Assembly (NCBI RefSeq): GCF_027921745.1
Contig: NC_079238.1
Span: forward strand, 1,612,001-1,676,000
DNA length: 64,000 nt
Source of the DNA: Schizosaccharomyces osmophilus
Lineage: Eukaryota > Ascomycota > Schizosaccharomycetes > Schizosaccharomycetales > Schizosaccharomycetaceae
Reading direction: 5' to 3'
The translations under genes were made by a program, and so were the position numbers. Below the pieces are notes generated by a model, which saw nothing but the letters and a program-made list of their open reading frames with translations, had not been told where the DNA came from and searched no databases. This document shows, in pieces, positions 53,005-63,182 of this stretch (position 1 is the stretch's first letter; the number at the start of each line of letters is the position of its first letter).

Positions 53005-54555
53005 TCATTCGGTCCCGTTGGACATCTGCAAAGCTGGTGCCGCTTGTATCGGAATTTGGAAAATAAATCCACGGTTAGCCACATTTCGAATATTTTTCCA
53101 GCGTCCATAGCGAAATTCCCGGCCACATGCAGCCAATACTAACAACTGTTCATGTCCCTTTCTTCCTTGAATCGAAAGTGATAAGGAATTAATAATGCTC
53201 TTTGTTGCCAAAGGCTTTTCCAACTCAACGGGTTCAAACGAACGAAGTCCATCAGCAATTCTCCATAAACGAATCGTTCCGTCCCATGAGCCAGACACAA
53301 ATAAATTCGCATACGGTAAAGCTCTCAAGGAAGTGATCCAACGAGGCTGTGGAGGTGGAGTGCTTTCTAATGGTGTTTTTTCTGCAGAGTGCCGTTCAGG
53401 GGCTAACGGGGTATCTAATCCATGTGCCAAAGGATAAGTGTAAACTGGTTTTTTTCTTTGTAAAGACCATAGGGCGAGAACCCCGTTATCACTACCCGTA
53501 ATGAAATGATTTTCATCTACTATAGTGACACAGTCCACACTGCCTTCCATATATCCACCCGTCATTTTAATTGAGTTACCTCCGCTCCGAAACACAAGTT
53601 GTGATTCCTCAACGATCTTCCACAATCTACTACTACGGTCCCGACCACCAACTGTAATACAACGTTCTTGCGAGAAAGCATCGACGTCGTTTACGATATC
53701 TTGATGACCAAACAAGGTTTCGACATAACTCATAGAGTCCAAAGACCATACTTTGATGGAACGATCGGCAGCTGCACTAAACATTTCGTTTGTTCCCTTT
53801 CGAAATGCCAAAGCCAATATCGCATCTCGATGATGCTTCCAGCAATGCCGAGCAGTTAATGTTTCAGAGTCTCGTACAACAACCCGATGGTCAAGACCCC
53901 CTGTCACCACCCATCGACCATCGTTGCTAATTGCCAGACATGTAATTTCTGCCACATGATCGCGCTCTCCACCTTGGGGAATAGAAAATCGAACAGGCTT
54001 CAACTTCAACTCAGACGCGGTTTTGCCGCCACCTTCAGTATCTTCATTTAGAATTTTCCATTTTTGAACCAATCCTGATTTATCGGCGCTGTACACAAAT
54101 TCCTCGTTCATAATTAGTCCAACAAGTGGCTTGGAGTGTCGGCCACGCAGTTGTGTGCAAGTGGGTTGAACCGAAGGCTCAATACGACTTGCATAATCTA
54201 AATACATTTTTCCTTGTTTTTCTAAAACATCTTCTTGTAAGCGCTCAGAAAGCAGCTCGCGATCTACTTCTTCTGCATTGAAGCCAACGTCTTCACCAAT
54301 TTCGTTTTTTATCTGGTCCAAATAGTCTTTGGCAATTCGCAATCGCTTTTCAGCTGCGTTTTCATGAGCATCTTCATTTTCTTCATCTGGATCGTGTTGT
54401 TCTCTTTCCATATCTGAGTCTGAAGATATAGATGCTAAATCCTCATCTTTTGATTCATTTTGTGGCTTTCTTTTACTCGCAACGGGTTTTTTCTGTGCTG
54501 CATTCTTTGCTTTTCTCTTTCTATGTTCCGGACGCGTGAAAAATGGGTCCGACAT
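53005..54555 (-). CDS. rrp9: U3 snoRNP protein Rrp9 (U3-55K)
   Basis: WD40 propeller that binds the B/C box of U3 snoRNA in the small-subunit processome. 516 aa, single exon. A very basic then acidic N-terminal tail (residues 1-75), KRLRIAKDYLDQIKNEIG, then WD repeats (VTGGLDHRVVVRDSE, FSAAADRSIKVWSLD, TVGGRDRSSRLWKIVEE, SGSWDGTIRLWRIADG). The end block RKGHEQLLVLAACGREFRYGRW (part) is typical of the family. Shares a 296-base divergent promoter with cwg2. Confidence 0.95.
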   Translation of the reverse strand: MSDPFFTRPEHRKRKAKNAAQKKPVASKRKPQNESKDEDLASISSDSDMEREQHDPDEENEDAHENAAEKRLRIAKDYLDQIKNEIGEDVGFNAEEVDRELLSERLQEDVLEKQGKMYLDYASRIEPSVQPTCTQLRGRHSKPLVGLIMNEEFVYSADKSGLVQKWKILNEDTEGGGKTASELKLKPVRFSIPQGGERDHVAEITCLAISNDGRWVVTGGLDHRVVVRDSETLTARHCWKHHRDAILALAFRKGTNEMFSAAADRSIKVWSLDSMSYVETLFGHQDIVNDVDAFSQERCITVGGRDRSSRLWKIVEESQLVFRSGGNSIKMTGGYMEGSVDCVTIVDENHFITGSDNGVLALWSLQRKKPVYTYPLAHGLDTPLAPERHSAEKTPLESTPPPQPRWITSLRALPYANLFVSGSWDGTIRLWRIADGLRSFEPVELEKPLATKSIINSLSLSIQGRKGHEQLLVLAACGREFRYGRWKNIRNVANRGFIFQIPIQAAPALQMSNGTE

Positions 54556-54851
54556 GACTTTTTTTCAAATTCCTGAAAGTTTTGTACTATGCTACTATTA
54601 AAGATACTAAGAAAGACTATCGGTGAACTCGTTTCTCTAGTTGACCGAAAGTACTATGTATTCGGTAAACCTCATTCCAGAAATTACCGATATTCACCGA
54701 GACAGACTCTCCTAAAGTTCTGAATGAATATTGCAGGATAGAAGAATTCAACATTCATGGAATAACAAGTATTGGATTTTTTATTTAAAAGAAGTAACTC
54801 AATTATTAATATCTACCCTCTTATCGCTCCTAGTTTGAATATTTACCGTAT

Positions 54852-55934
54852 ATGCAGTTAACCATAAAAAAACATGTTGCATTCTTTCAACGGCATTTGA
54901 TTCTCTTACCGAATCCGTATGAGGAACATGATTCTGAAAGAATGGCTTTAGGATTTTTCTGTCTACTTGGATTGGACTTACTTAATGCGTTGGACAAGGT
55001 TTCCGAAGAAGACCGAGATTCGTGGATTGAGTGGATTTATGATAATTATGTTCTAATTAATTCCAATGACTCTAACAATAAATACGCCGGATTTCGCGGA
55101 TTCGCTGCGGGAACTACCCTAATTCCAGTTGAACAGGAGCCTCAACTAGCAGCTACTAGCTTTGCTATTAGTAATCTCCTCCTACTGGGCGATGATCTTT
55201 CTCGAATTGACAAACAAGCAGTTGAACAATTTCTTTCCTTATGCCAATTGCCAGGCGGTCACTTCAAAAGTACAGCTTCAACAATGTGTTGCGACCAAGA
55301 TATGCGGCAGTTGTACCTAGCTGCTACAATAGCTACCCTGCTCAATATCTCTTTCCCTCAAACTGAATTATCTCTCCAGTACATTATAAAATGTCAGAAT
55401 TATGAAGGAGGATTTTCCTTGATTCCTTTTGCTGAGGCTCATGCAGGTGCAACTTTTTGCGCTTTAGCATCATTAAAACTACTTGTTAATTTCATAACTA
55501 TTCAAAAGCAGTCAAGTTTGGATAAGGGTTCTGTTTCTAAACCGTACCAATTTCACGATTATATTCCCGACAAGAAAAAGCTTCTTGTATGGCTAGTGAA
55601 AAGACAGCAGAGTTCTGGTGGATTTAATGGAAGAACAAATAAAGACCATGACACTTGCTATTCTTACTGGGTTCAAGGTTCGTTACAATTATTAGGGGCA
55701 TCTCAATTTATTTCTCATAACGATGTAAAGAATTTTCTATTGTGCCAAACACAACACAATTTTGGAGGGTTTTCAAAGGTACCGGGAGAATTTCCGGACA
55801 TATTACATTCTTCTTTGGGTTTATACGCATTGGCATTCGATGACGCAGCCAATCTTCCTAAAGTTGAGCATGCCATCTGTCTCCCGACAAGGCGTATGCC
55901 AAACTTCCAACATGTAAAAAAAAAGACTATATAG
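54852..55934 (+). CDS. cwg2: Geranylgeranyltransferase I beta subunit Cwg2
   Basis: Beta subunit of GGTase-I, which adds a C20 lipid to CaaX proteins such as Rho GTPases and so controls beta-glucan synthesis. 360 aa, single exon. Repeated QNYEGGFS-type prenyltransferase repeats, zinc ligands Asp267, Cys269 (KDHDTCYSYW) and His319 (PDILHSSLG), and the LPGGHFKSTAS block. The alpha subunit partner is not in the window. Converges on erj5 with only 53 bases between stops. Confidence 0.95.
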   Translation: MQLTIKKHVAFFQRHLILLPNPYEEHDSERMALGFFCLLGLDLLNALDKVSEEDRDSWIEWIYDNYVLINSNDSNNKYAGFRGFAAGTTLIPVEQEPQLAATSFAISNLLLLGDDLSRIDKQAVEQFLSLCQLPGGHFKSTASTMCCDQDMRQLYLAATIATLLNISFPQTELSLQYIIKCQNYEGGFSLIPFAEAHAGATFCALASLKLLVNFITIQKQSSLDKGSVSKPYQFHDYIPDKKKLLVWLVKRQQSSGGFNGRTNKDHDTCYSYWVQGSLQLLGASQFISHNDVKNFLLCQTQHNFGGFSKVPGEFPDILHSSLGLYALAFDDAANLPKVEHAICLPTRRMPNFQHVKKKTI

Positions 55935-55987
55935 CTCTCAAACAATATCCCAATGCTCTATATAATCATAATAATAATGATAATCAC

Positions 55988-56902
55988 CTATTTATTTGTC
56001 ATTTGATCGTTTTTACGAAGAGGAACTCTATTAGCACGACGTTTGACTCTACGCTTACCGGCTTTCGCCGTATTCTCGGCAGGCTTAGTCTGCTGTTCTG
56101 GTACTCTTTCTTTAGGCTCTGACTTTTCTTCCTCCTCGTTGGATAAGTCTATGTTGGTTTCTTGAGAACGGTCATTCATTGGAAACCAGCGTAAGACAAG
56201 GGTTTGTAACAAGAATTTGGGAACTCGATATAACAAGATATCGGAAATTTTCACATTGGGAACAGCGTTTGGAGATACCAAGTACTCAACATTTGATGAA
56301 GGGTCTAAAATACATACTTGGCCCGTAAACGAATCCACCGTATAAATTCTTTTTCCTTGAGGCACCGTGACAATACGCTTCGTTCCTTTAGCAGTGTTGG
56401 AGTATTGTTCGTATTTCTTAGCCAAATCAATGTGATCTTGCATGATCTTTTTCTGGCGTTTCACACTTAATACGCGCATCATTAAGTGGGCAAATGAAAT
56501 GAAAACAGCAAGTAAAATAAGAACGGCTCCGAGACCTGGACGGTACCTAGAATACAAATAAGCGGTTCCTTTCCAACGTGGAAACCCATTTCTCAAAAAA
56601 TGGTCATAGCGTTTACGCGTATCCGTATTTCGTAGAATATTAATAATTAAGCCTAGCAGAGTGTAGAGTTCCCCCGTGCTGGGATTTTTGTCAGGATGGT
56701 AAAGAATACTCTTTTTTTTATATGCGCGATTGATTTCCTTAATAGATGCTTTTGATGAAACTTCTAATAGTTCATAAAATGTAAGTTTTTTCTTCATGAT
56801 CGTTCTCAATGAGTCAACGATTCGGAATATCTCAATATCAGATGCACTCCATGCTACGCACACGCCTACGAATAGGAAAAGCAAAAAATAACGACTGACC
56901 AT
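55988..56902 (-). CDS. erj5: ER J-domain protein Erj5
   Basis: DnaJ-type co-chaperone of ER Hsp70. 304 aa, single exon. Signal peptide or first membrane segment about 3-19, J domain about 40-100 with intact YHPDKNPS, a membrane segment about 125-145 ([18 protein letters not shown]) and a charged cytosolic tail ending in many Lys/Arg. The layout is of the Erj5 / DNAJC1-like group with the J domain in the lumen. Position fits SPAC2E1P5.03. Confidence 0.9.
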   Translation of the reverse strand: MVSRYFLLFLFVGVCVAWSASDIEIFRIVDSLRTIMKKKLTFYELLEVSSKASIKEINRAYKKKSILYHPDKNPSTGELYTLLGLIINILRNTDTRKRYDHFLRNGFPRWKGTAYLYSRYRPGLGAVLILLAVFISFAHLMMRVLSVKRQKKIMQDHIDLAKKYEQYSNTAKGTKRIVTVPQGKRIYTVDSFTGQVCILDPSSNVEYLVSPNAVPNVKISDILLYRVPKFLLQTLVLRWFPMNDRSQETNIDLSNEEEEKSEPKERVPEQQTKPAENTAKAGKRRVKRRANRVPLRKNDQMTNK

Positions 56903-57551
56903 AATTAAAAATTCCAGTTATTTGAAGGGAACGAAGGTATTGAACCTGAGAGATTCATCAAGTAAACGAAATGAATACGATACGTATCGTGGTATCGTTG
57001 CGTTGGGTTAGTAAATAAACAGTTAAAATAATTATTCATACAGAAATATTGGATATATACTTGTTACAAATGACTGTAAGGATAAATAAATAAATATATT
57101 AAGAAAAATTTAAGAATATCAATGGATGTTATTGAATGTTTTGTCAAATTGATCATGTAGGAATTCGTTGGAAATTTTGTTGCAGGTACCATTCCTATCT
57201 AAAAATTAAACTTCAGATGTATTGTTATTTTCAATGTGTTCTTTCAAAATGAAGTTTTTTCTAGAGGACATATCAACAAGAACGCTAAAGCAAGCATTAC
57301 TATAGCATCAAGGTGGATGACGATTTGAAAGAATCGTGTATGGGAAAGCACGAGTATGAGTACAATTCACTACTTATAAATTCAATTTATCCACTTAAGA
57401 GCTCAGTGACTTAATATTTCTGTTAGAAAACATGGTTTACCTATTTGTTTACATTGCATTGGTAATTGCCAAAACACCACATGTAAACAAACTTGAGAAT
57501 GTATCCCAATGAGCAGATATCATAGACTTGCCTTTCCCAAATATTCTAGAA
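56903..57551. promoter_or_regulatory. Divergent promoter erj5/PRA1 with forkhead-like sites
   Basis: About 650 bases. TGTTTAC at 57446-57452 and GTAAACAAAC at 57483-57492 (10 of 11 bases of the FLEX consensus) lie close before the PRA1 ATG. No gene seen in the region. Confidence 0.5.
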
Positions 57552-58040
57552 ATGGATTTTCGCTACAGAGTACGTAAAGCTTTTAATCAGTTGGGGCCTG
57601 ACTCTATATCTACAAGCAAGCGAGTCATCTCTACAGCTTCGAGTGATGAATATTGGAGGATGGGAAAGGTCTCTTTACCACGCTTAGACGCCATAGCCAC
57701 CCGGACGCAGTATAATTTCCAGAAAAATGCCTTTTACTATGCAACCTTCTTCTGTGCTTCCTGGCTGTTTACATTCTTTTGGTACCCCTTTTCCTTACTA
57801 GCATTGATGGTTGGCGTTTTTCTTAGCTTTGTAGCATATGCCATTGGTGACATTAGTATTGACGAGAATATTCAGGTGAAACATAGGTATACTGTCACAG
57901 CCATCTCTTCTCTAACTTTGATGGTTACCTTCTTCTTGGTGCCTTTTAGCCGCCTTTTATTGTCTCTCTTTCTAATTTCCGGTACTTTGCTTGCTCACGC
58001 TACGCTCACCCCACATGAAAATCCTGCAGGGTTGTTGTAA
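57552..58040 (+). CDS. mug109: PRA1-family Rab acceptor (mug109 position)
   Basis: Prenylated-Rab acceptor (Yip3/PRA1) membrane protein of ER and Golgi, 162 aa from ATG 57552 (MDFRYRVRKAFNQLG). The open frame runs eight codons further upstream only to a TTG. Seen: basic N-terminus, RTQYNFQKNAFYY (PRA1 block) and two pairs of hydrophobic segments about 68-103 and 115-150. S. pombe mug109 (SPAC2E1P5.02c) sits at this place and is known as meiotically upregulated; the forkhead-like sites upstream agree. Confidence 0.85.
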   Translation: MDFRYRVRKAFNQLGPDSISTSKRVISTASSDEYWRMGKVSLPRLDAIATRTQYNFQKNAFYYATFFCASWLFTFFWYPFSLLALMVGVFLSFVAYAIGDISIDENIQVKHRYTVTAISSLTLMVTFFLVPFSRLLLSLFLISGTLLAHATLTPHENPAGLL

Positions 58041-58925
58041 AGATACTTTCTTTCAAATCTCTCCGTGAAAGTATAGTCCATTTCTATCCTTTTAAAAGCT
58101 GAAAAGAGAAAACAAGATGTAAAACAAAAACTCCTAACCGGCTTCCTTACTGATCCTTCTTCGTCTGCTAGAGATTTGCTCTGTTCATCTTGCCCAAAAA
58201 CACACAAAGTTCTAGCATATCTTTGTATCCTGTTGCACCCTTTTCTAATTTTTTAAAAAAGTCATTTTCATTATAATGGAGGTTTTCTCACAAAGATACT
58301 AGAGGAAGAGAGAGAGAGAGAGGGAGAGAGAGAGAGAGAGTATTCAAATAAAAAAAATAAAAAAAAAAGAGAAAACGTAAACAGAACCAAGATTTGTTTC
58401 CAGGATTCTAACTCCAAGATAATAATTGTTCTTCAAAAGAGTTCAGAATGCCATATTTACATTCCAGGTTTTAAGCATTGTTCATAGTTACCAGATGGTG
58501 TTTATAACCCGAAAGAACAGGTCATCAATCTCAATTAATGATCTTTTTATATATTTTTTATTTTAGTGTTCGTTTCTTAGTTATTGGTGCAACATTCTTG
58601 CAACAAATTTCCGTAACAGGTAAAGGCCGCTTTCCACTGAAACATTTAGTATCCAGAAACAATTCATACCAACATAAGCAACATACAAAAAGGCTGCTTA
58701 GCAGCAGATACTCAATTGCATTAGAAACTCCTTTTTTTGAGGAACTTTCTTTTTCATTCAATTAATCTGTTTACCGATAAAGAATTTATTTCTTAAATTG
58801 TTAGTTTTTGCTGAGTGCCAATATCCGAGCGGTGTAAGGACATAGCCTGGCCTTCCCGTACTTCCCTTTTAATTATTATTTAGATTTTTTAGTCCTTTTT
58901 GGTTTTAAAAAGTTTAATCTGAATC
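58041..58925. other. Intergenic, PRA1 to mns1
   Basis: About 885 bases with a (GA)n tract. A 75-codon frame (58538-58765) with a hydrophobic start is noted but not supported. Confidence 0.5.
58301..58340. repeat. (GA)n microsatellite
   Basis: Forty bases of GA units with two interruptions, downstream of the PRA1 gene. Confidence 0.85.
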
Positions 58926-60470
58926 ATGCTAGGACGTCGTCTCAAATATGGTTCCTTCAAGCGGGTATTAATAACACTGTTGTTAGTTTCTTCAATTTAT
59001 CTGTGTGCGAATTATGTTGCTACAAAAAAAGATCCACCTCAAAGCGCGGCTGTAGAAAAGCAAAACATTATACGTGACACATTTCAGAAAAGTTGGTCGG
59101 ATTATGAAATGTATGGATGGGGATTTGATGAGTATCATCCCATCACGAAAACAGGAAGAAATTATCTTTCGAAAGGAATCGGCTGGATGATTATTGATGC
59201 CTTGGATACCATGATGATTATGGGGTTAGACGATCAGAAAAAACGTGCTCGTGAGTGGATCAAGTCTTCACTTACGTGGGATCACGGGGACGAGGAAATG
59301 AACGTGTTTGAGACTACAATACGCATGTTAGGTGGCTTACTCTCTGCTCATCATCTTTCGCATGATCCTTTATATTTAGAAAAAGCAGTTGATTTAGGCG
59401 ACCGATTACTCTGTGCGTACAACACGACAACCGGTGTTCCCCGTGCTAATTTGAATCTTAAAACTCGCACTTCCAGAAAACGCACTAGAAGCTACATGGT
59501 TAGCACTTCTGAGTGTGGTACTGTTCAAATGGAATTACGCTATCTGTCTTATTTGACAGGCGATCGCCGTTATTGGGATGCCGCTGACAAAGTTACTACC
59601 ATGTTACTAAACGATCCCAGCTGGTCCCATATTGGCCTCGTGCCCATCAGTTTCAACTTGGAAACGGGCAAGTATATTGGTGCCAATATTCGACTTGGTT
59701 CACACGGAGACTCGTATTATGAGTATCTCTTGAAACAAACTCTTCATTTGAAGGATCAGGTACCCATTTATCGTGAAGCTTACAACATAGCTGTAGACGG
59801 AATCATGAAGCATCTCGTCAATTACACAACCCACGAAAAGTATGCCTACATAGCTGAACTACCAAACGGGCTAAATAAGAAACAGCATCCAAAGATGGAC
59901 CACTTGGTATGCTTCCTATCCGGTACACTCATGTGGGGTGCTACAAATGGCACAAGTCTCAGTGCTGCAAGAGGAAGTGGTCAGTGGAGTGAGCAACAGG
60001 AACAAGTAGTGAAATTATCGGAAGACCTTTGTAGAACTTGTTATGAAATGTATAGATCCACGGCTACTGGATTAGCTCCAGAGATTGTATATTTTGCTTC
60101 GGACACAAAGAACCGTGAAATGTATACTTTCACTCGGGACCGACACAATCTCATGAGACCCGAAACGGTTGAAAGCCTTTTTATATTATACAGAATTACT
60201 GGTAAAGAAATATACAGAGAATGGGGATGGAATATTTTCCAGGCCTTTATGAAGCATGCTCGATTACCAGGAAGAGATGCATTTACATGCTTGAACAATG
60301 TTGAGGTTACCGGCATAACGAATCATAGAGATAGAACTGAATCTTTTTGGTTTGCCGAAACATTAAAATACCTATACTTGCTGTTTGAAGATGATCCCTC
60401 TGTCCTTGCCTTAACAAATTATACATTCAATACGGAAGCTCACCCCTTTCCGAACATCACTCCTCAGTAA
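58926..60470 (+). CDS. mns1: ER alpha-1,2-mannosidase, GH47
   Basis: Trims one mannose from Man9GlcNAc2 N-glycans in ER quality control. Type II membrane protein, 514 aa, single exon: anchor about 13-31, then a GH47 barrel. Seen: WMIIDALDTM, FETTIR with an acidic residue at Glu129, ANIRLGSHGDSYYEYLLK, the paired cysteines (LVCFLSGTL and CRTCYEMY), RPETVESLFILYR and the calcium-binding Thr in FNTEAHPF. All catalytic blocks look whole. Length and layout fit Mns1 rather than the ERAD Mnl1 group. Position fits SPAC2E1P5.01c. Confidence 0.95.
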   Translation: MLGRRLKYGSFKRVLITLLLVSSIYLCANYVATKKDPPQSAAVEKQNIIRDTFQKSWSDYEMYGWGFDEYHPITKTGRNYLSKGIGWMIIDALDTMMIMGLDDQKKRAREWIKSSLTWDHGDEEMNVFETTIRMLGGLLSAHHLSHDPLYLEKAVDLGDRLLCAYNTTTGVPRANLNLKTRTSRKRTRSYMVSTSECGTVQMELRYLSYLTGDRRYWDAADKVTTMLLNDPSWSHIGLVPISFNLETGKYIGANIRLGSHGDSYYEYLLKQTLHLKDQVPIYREAYNIAVDGIMKHLVNYTTHEKYAYIAELPNGLNKKQHPKMDHLVCFLSGTLMWGATNGTSLSAARGSGQWSEQQEQVVKLSEDLCRTCYEMYRSTATGLAPEIVYFASDTKNREMYTFTRDRHNLMRPETVESLFILYRITGKEIYREWGWNIFQAFMKHARLPGRDAFTCLNNVEVTGITNHRDRTESFWFAETLKYLYLLFEDDPSVLALTNYTFNTEAHPFPNITPQ

Positions 60471-60677
60471 AGTTTTAGCTTAAATCAAATAAATATTTAT
60501 TCTTTTTGTTGTTTTAACTTCCGGTCCCAATCAGTTCATTCCTTTAATTTATTAAAAGGTGATCCAAACATACTAAACCTGTCAAAATATAATAAACGAA
60601 TCATATAGTATTGCTGATTGACCATGAAATGCAAATATTTACTATGCAATGATTTTCTTGAGACACGTTATTGGCAT

Positions 60678-61226
60678 TTACGTTTGTTCAACTTGCATAA
60701 ATTGTTCGGAAAAGCGAAGAGCATCCAAAAACGATGAAGCTTGCTCAGCTGGACCGAAACTTTCATTATCAGAATTCCACTGGTCTTGGTCCTCTGATTT
60801 ATCCCACTGTTGATAATCTTTGTGATGTTAGCTTCAAGTACACTCAAGAAGAATAGCTATATGAAACTAAGTACCTTGTATCCATTGTGATTTCCGAAAT
60901 CTTTGTTTACGTTGCTGTTTTCGAATATGATGAAGCTTGGACTCCATTAGCTCTTGAACCCTTAGCTCGCGAGCATGCTCGACTTGCAGATTTGCGACTT
61001 GGCCAGAGCTCATTGAGGAAGACTGGCTGGCAGGTTTAGGATCAACAGACTCTTGGCTGTGCTCAGGCATCACATAAGAATCGGTATTCTCATCGTAGTA
61101 AAGCATATCAGGTAATTGGCGACGCTTTCTTGTCGAGCGTACTAAAAGGTCAGCAACGTTGAACAGAAGTCTTTCTTATGCCATACCAGGGAGAACGCGC
61201 TCTCCTTGCTTTTTTTGAGAAGCCAT
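60678..61226 (-). CDS. Small charged nuclear protein (Ino80 subunit Iec5 position)
   Basis: A 148-aa protein in three exons: 61187-61226, 60875-61141, 60678-60817. The last acceptor is CACAAAG (9 bases after CTAAC); the closer-looking CAACAG is out of frame. Seen: MASQKKQGERVLPV, STRKRRQLPDMLYYDEN, a basic heptad-like helix (ELRVQELMESKLHHIRKQQ) and a Gln/Asp-rich end. No domain is recognised. In S. pombe the gene here is iec5 (SPAPB1E7.14, from memory), a fission-yeast-specific Ino80 chromatin-remodelling subunit; the identity is by position only. Confidence 0.55.
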
Positions 61227-62018
61227 TGTTAAAATAAGTAGTAGTTTACGTATCCAGTCAAATTTTCGTCTTCAAATACCAAGCAAACTCTAGTAGCACT
61301 ATTGAAAGCAATTGGAAATCTTTAATAAGCATGTAAAATAGTACTTGCTTTAAAGACTAAAATAGCTTGATCCCGTATGTAAATGGTTCAATAAATAACG
61401 ATTGATTTGGTATGGTAGAATGCTCTTTTACAAGTTAATGGAGATCACCACTATGAATTATGAAAGAGGTCTACTGAATGAGACTTTCTCATGCCCACTA
61501 TAAGATGCTTATATAAAAATAAGAAAGATATCATATTGTTATGTTTAGGACTGTGCTTTATATTGAATATTAAGGCAGGGATAACTTTTCTAGGATGATG
61601 ATTTTGAATACTATGTGCCGATCAATAAAAGAAACAAAACAAGTAGACCACTCGAAATTACTTCAAGATTCAATCAACTTATATTGAGAATACGAAACGA
61701 TTATAGGCTTTGCCAATTTTACAAGGTATGAAATTCTGCAAACATTGCGGCCTTTCAACATTGTACTACAATCTTGTATAAATCGAAACCAACTACAAAC
61801 AGTACAATACATACAGAATTACACTACAGACTGCAAAGATCAATATGAAGGTTGGTTTAAGGAATTCATCAAAAAAAACTACAAACCCCAATTCTCTACC
61901 TACCGCAAAAGCAGTCTCCCAACCTCAGACTACAGCCATTTAAGAATAGGAAAAACCAAAAGCAAAGTGTATCTAAAGGAAGGATAAACTCGTTGAAAGG
62001 ATACTACAAAAAGCAGGT
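61227..62018. other. Intergenic with unresolved small gene
   Basis: Contains the possible spliced gene at 61594-61987 described separately; left part is AT-rich promoter of the iec5-position gene. Confidence 0.5.
61594..61987 (+). CDS. Possible small spliced gene, model unresolved
   Basis: After a GATAAC branch-like site and a TTCTAG acceptor comes a 44-codon open stretch (61594-61725: DDDFEYYVPINKRNK first) ending exactly at AAG|GTATGA, a donor used by other genes here. Three acceptors follow: at 61803 and 61829 both lead to one tail (ending QPQTTAI), at 61817 to another (ending KVYLKEG). The first exon and start codon are not found; an ATG followed by GTAGAA at 61412 is a weak candidate. 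No family recognised. It may be a real fast-evolving gene or chance. Confidence 0.35.
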
Positions 62019-62738
62019 TTATTTTTTCATGGATGAAGCACGACGGGCCTTAACGACTTCCTTCTTTTGCTTTTGATCAGCAACACGCTTGGCCAACAAT
62101 TGAGCGAATCCAGCAGCATCCTCACGATTCTTCTCAGCTTGTCTACGCTTGAGAGCGAAACGGTGACGCTTGTGTTGAAGGGTTCTGGGGGTAACAAGGC
62201 GTTGGATCTTGGGGGCCTTGGTGTAAGGCTTCTTGCCTTCCTTCTTGGGCTGAACCTCACGACGAATAACGAATTGGCGAACATCGTCTTCCTTAGTCAA
62301 GTTGAAGAAGCGGCGAATCTTAGAGGCACGCTTAGGTCCGAGACGCTTGGGGACGGTAACGTCGGTCAAGCCGGGAATGTCTTGCTCACCTTGCTTAACA
62401 ATGGCGACAGCGAGAACAGCCATGTCTTGGTTGACGATGCAACCACGGACGGACTTACGCTTGCGCTCACCGTCACGACGAGGGCGGTAGCAAGGGTGAC
62501 CAGCACGAAGCAAAAGACGAACACGGTGAGGAAGCAAGACACCTTGGAACATAGGGAAACCTTGCTTGTCGTTACCACCGGTGATCTTGAAGACGTAGCC
62601 AGCAAATTCGGGTCCTACAGAGTCAGCGGGAACTTCTTGGCCCATTCTCTTGTCCATAAAGACACGGAGACGACGGTCATCGTCAATCTCAATTAGTTTT
62701 TGAGTACCGTTCGCCGGGTAGGAAATGTTCAGCTTCAT
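62019..62738 (-). CDS. rps6: 40S ribosomal protein S6 (eS6)
   Basis: Small-subunit protein and classic TOR/S6-kinase target. 239 aa from ATG 62738 ([20 protein letters not shown]); the open frame extends 29 codons further upstream, but those residues are not part of eS6. Seen: the full family core ([50 protein letters not shown]) and the C-terminal RRASS (residues 232-236) with the two phosphorylatable serines. No intron. HomolD and HomolE-like boxes sit upstream. Two rps6 copies exist in S. pombe; this is in the place of rps602. Confidence 0.97.
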   Translation of the reverse strand: MKLNISYPANGTQKLIEIDDDRRLRVFMDKRMGQEVPADSVGPEFAGYVFKITGGNDKQGFPMFQGVLLPHRVRLLLRAGHPCYRPRRDGERKRKSVRGCIVNQDMAVLAVAIVKQGEQDIPGLTDVTVPKRLGPKRASKIRRFFNLTKEDDVRQFVIRREVQPKKEGKKPYTKAPKIQRLVTPRTLQHKRHRFALKRRQAEKNREDAAGFAQLLAKRVADQKQKKEVVKARRASSMKK

Positions 62739-63182
62739 CGTGGCGGTTGGAGAATTCCTGCTGTTGCAACTTTCTGTTGCTTCTACACTTTGATAGAAAC
62801 AGTCACAACATTTCTTTCTAAACATTTCGGCCCTACCCTAAATCCCCAAAATAAGCTATCTGCAAGAGTGCTTTAATACAATCCAACGCGACTCAAGAAG
62901 GCTCCCTATATGGAATGCAGATGTACACAAATTCACAGGTGCCTGCTGTATGACAGGAGAGAATCATTTCTCAATCGTTTTTATGCGTTACATCTCTGTA
63001 TGGTAAGTTTTTTGAAATACTAGGAAAGGAATTTCTTTTGGATCATTCGTTTTTCACCTTTTGTAAGACGCGCGAGTTTTTTGACGCGTTCCAACATATC
63101 GACGCAAGTCCCTTCCCACCTGAATCAAGCAACTTTTCTTCCTGAAACGTAGAGGTCTCTTCGTTTTCCTTTAAATCCTATC
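62739..63182. other. Divergent promoter, rps6 and right-edge gene
   Basis: Carries the Homol boxes for rps6 and, nearer the right gene, ACGCGC at 63068 and ACGCGT at 63084-63089. Confidence 0.6.
62800..62840. promoter_or_regulatory. HomolD and HomolE-like boxes of rps6
   Basis: CAGTCACA (62800-62807) and CCCTACCCTA (62831-62840) on the plus strand, that is in reverse for rps6, 62-102 bases before its ATG. Both boxes work in either direction in fission yeast ribosomal protein promoters. Confidence 0.75.

Noticed and set aside
58538-58765. 75-codon frame with a hydrophobic start
   Set aside because: A reverse frame of the same size covers it and no family is seen; T-rich spacer gives Phe/Ile/Leu runs.
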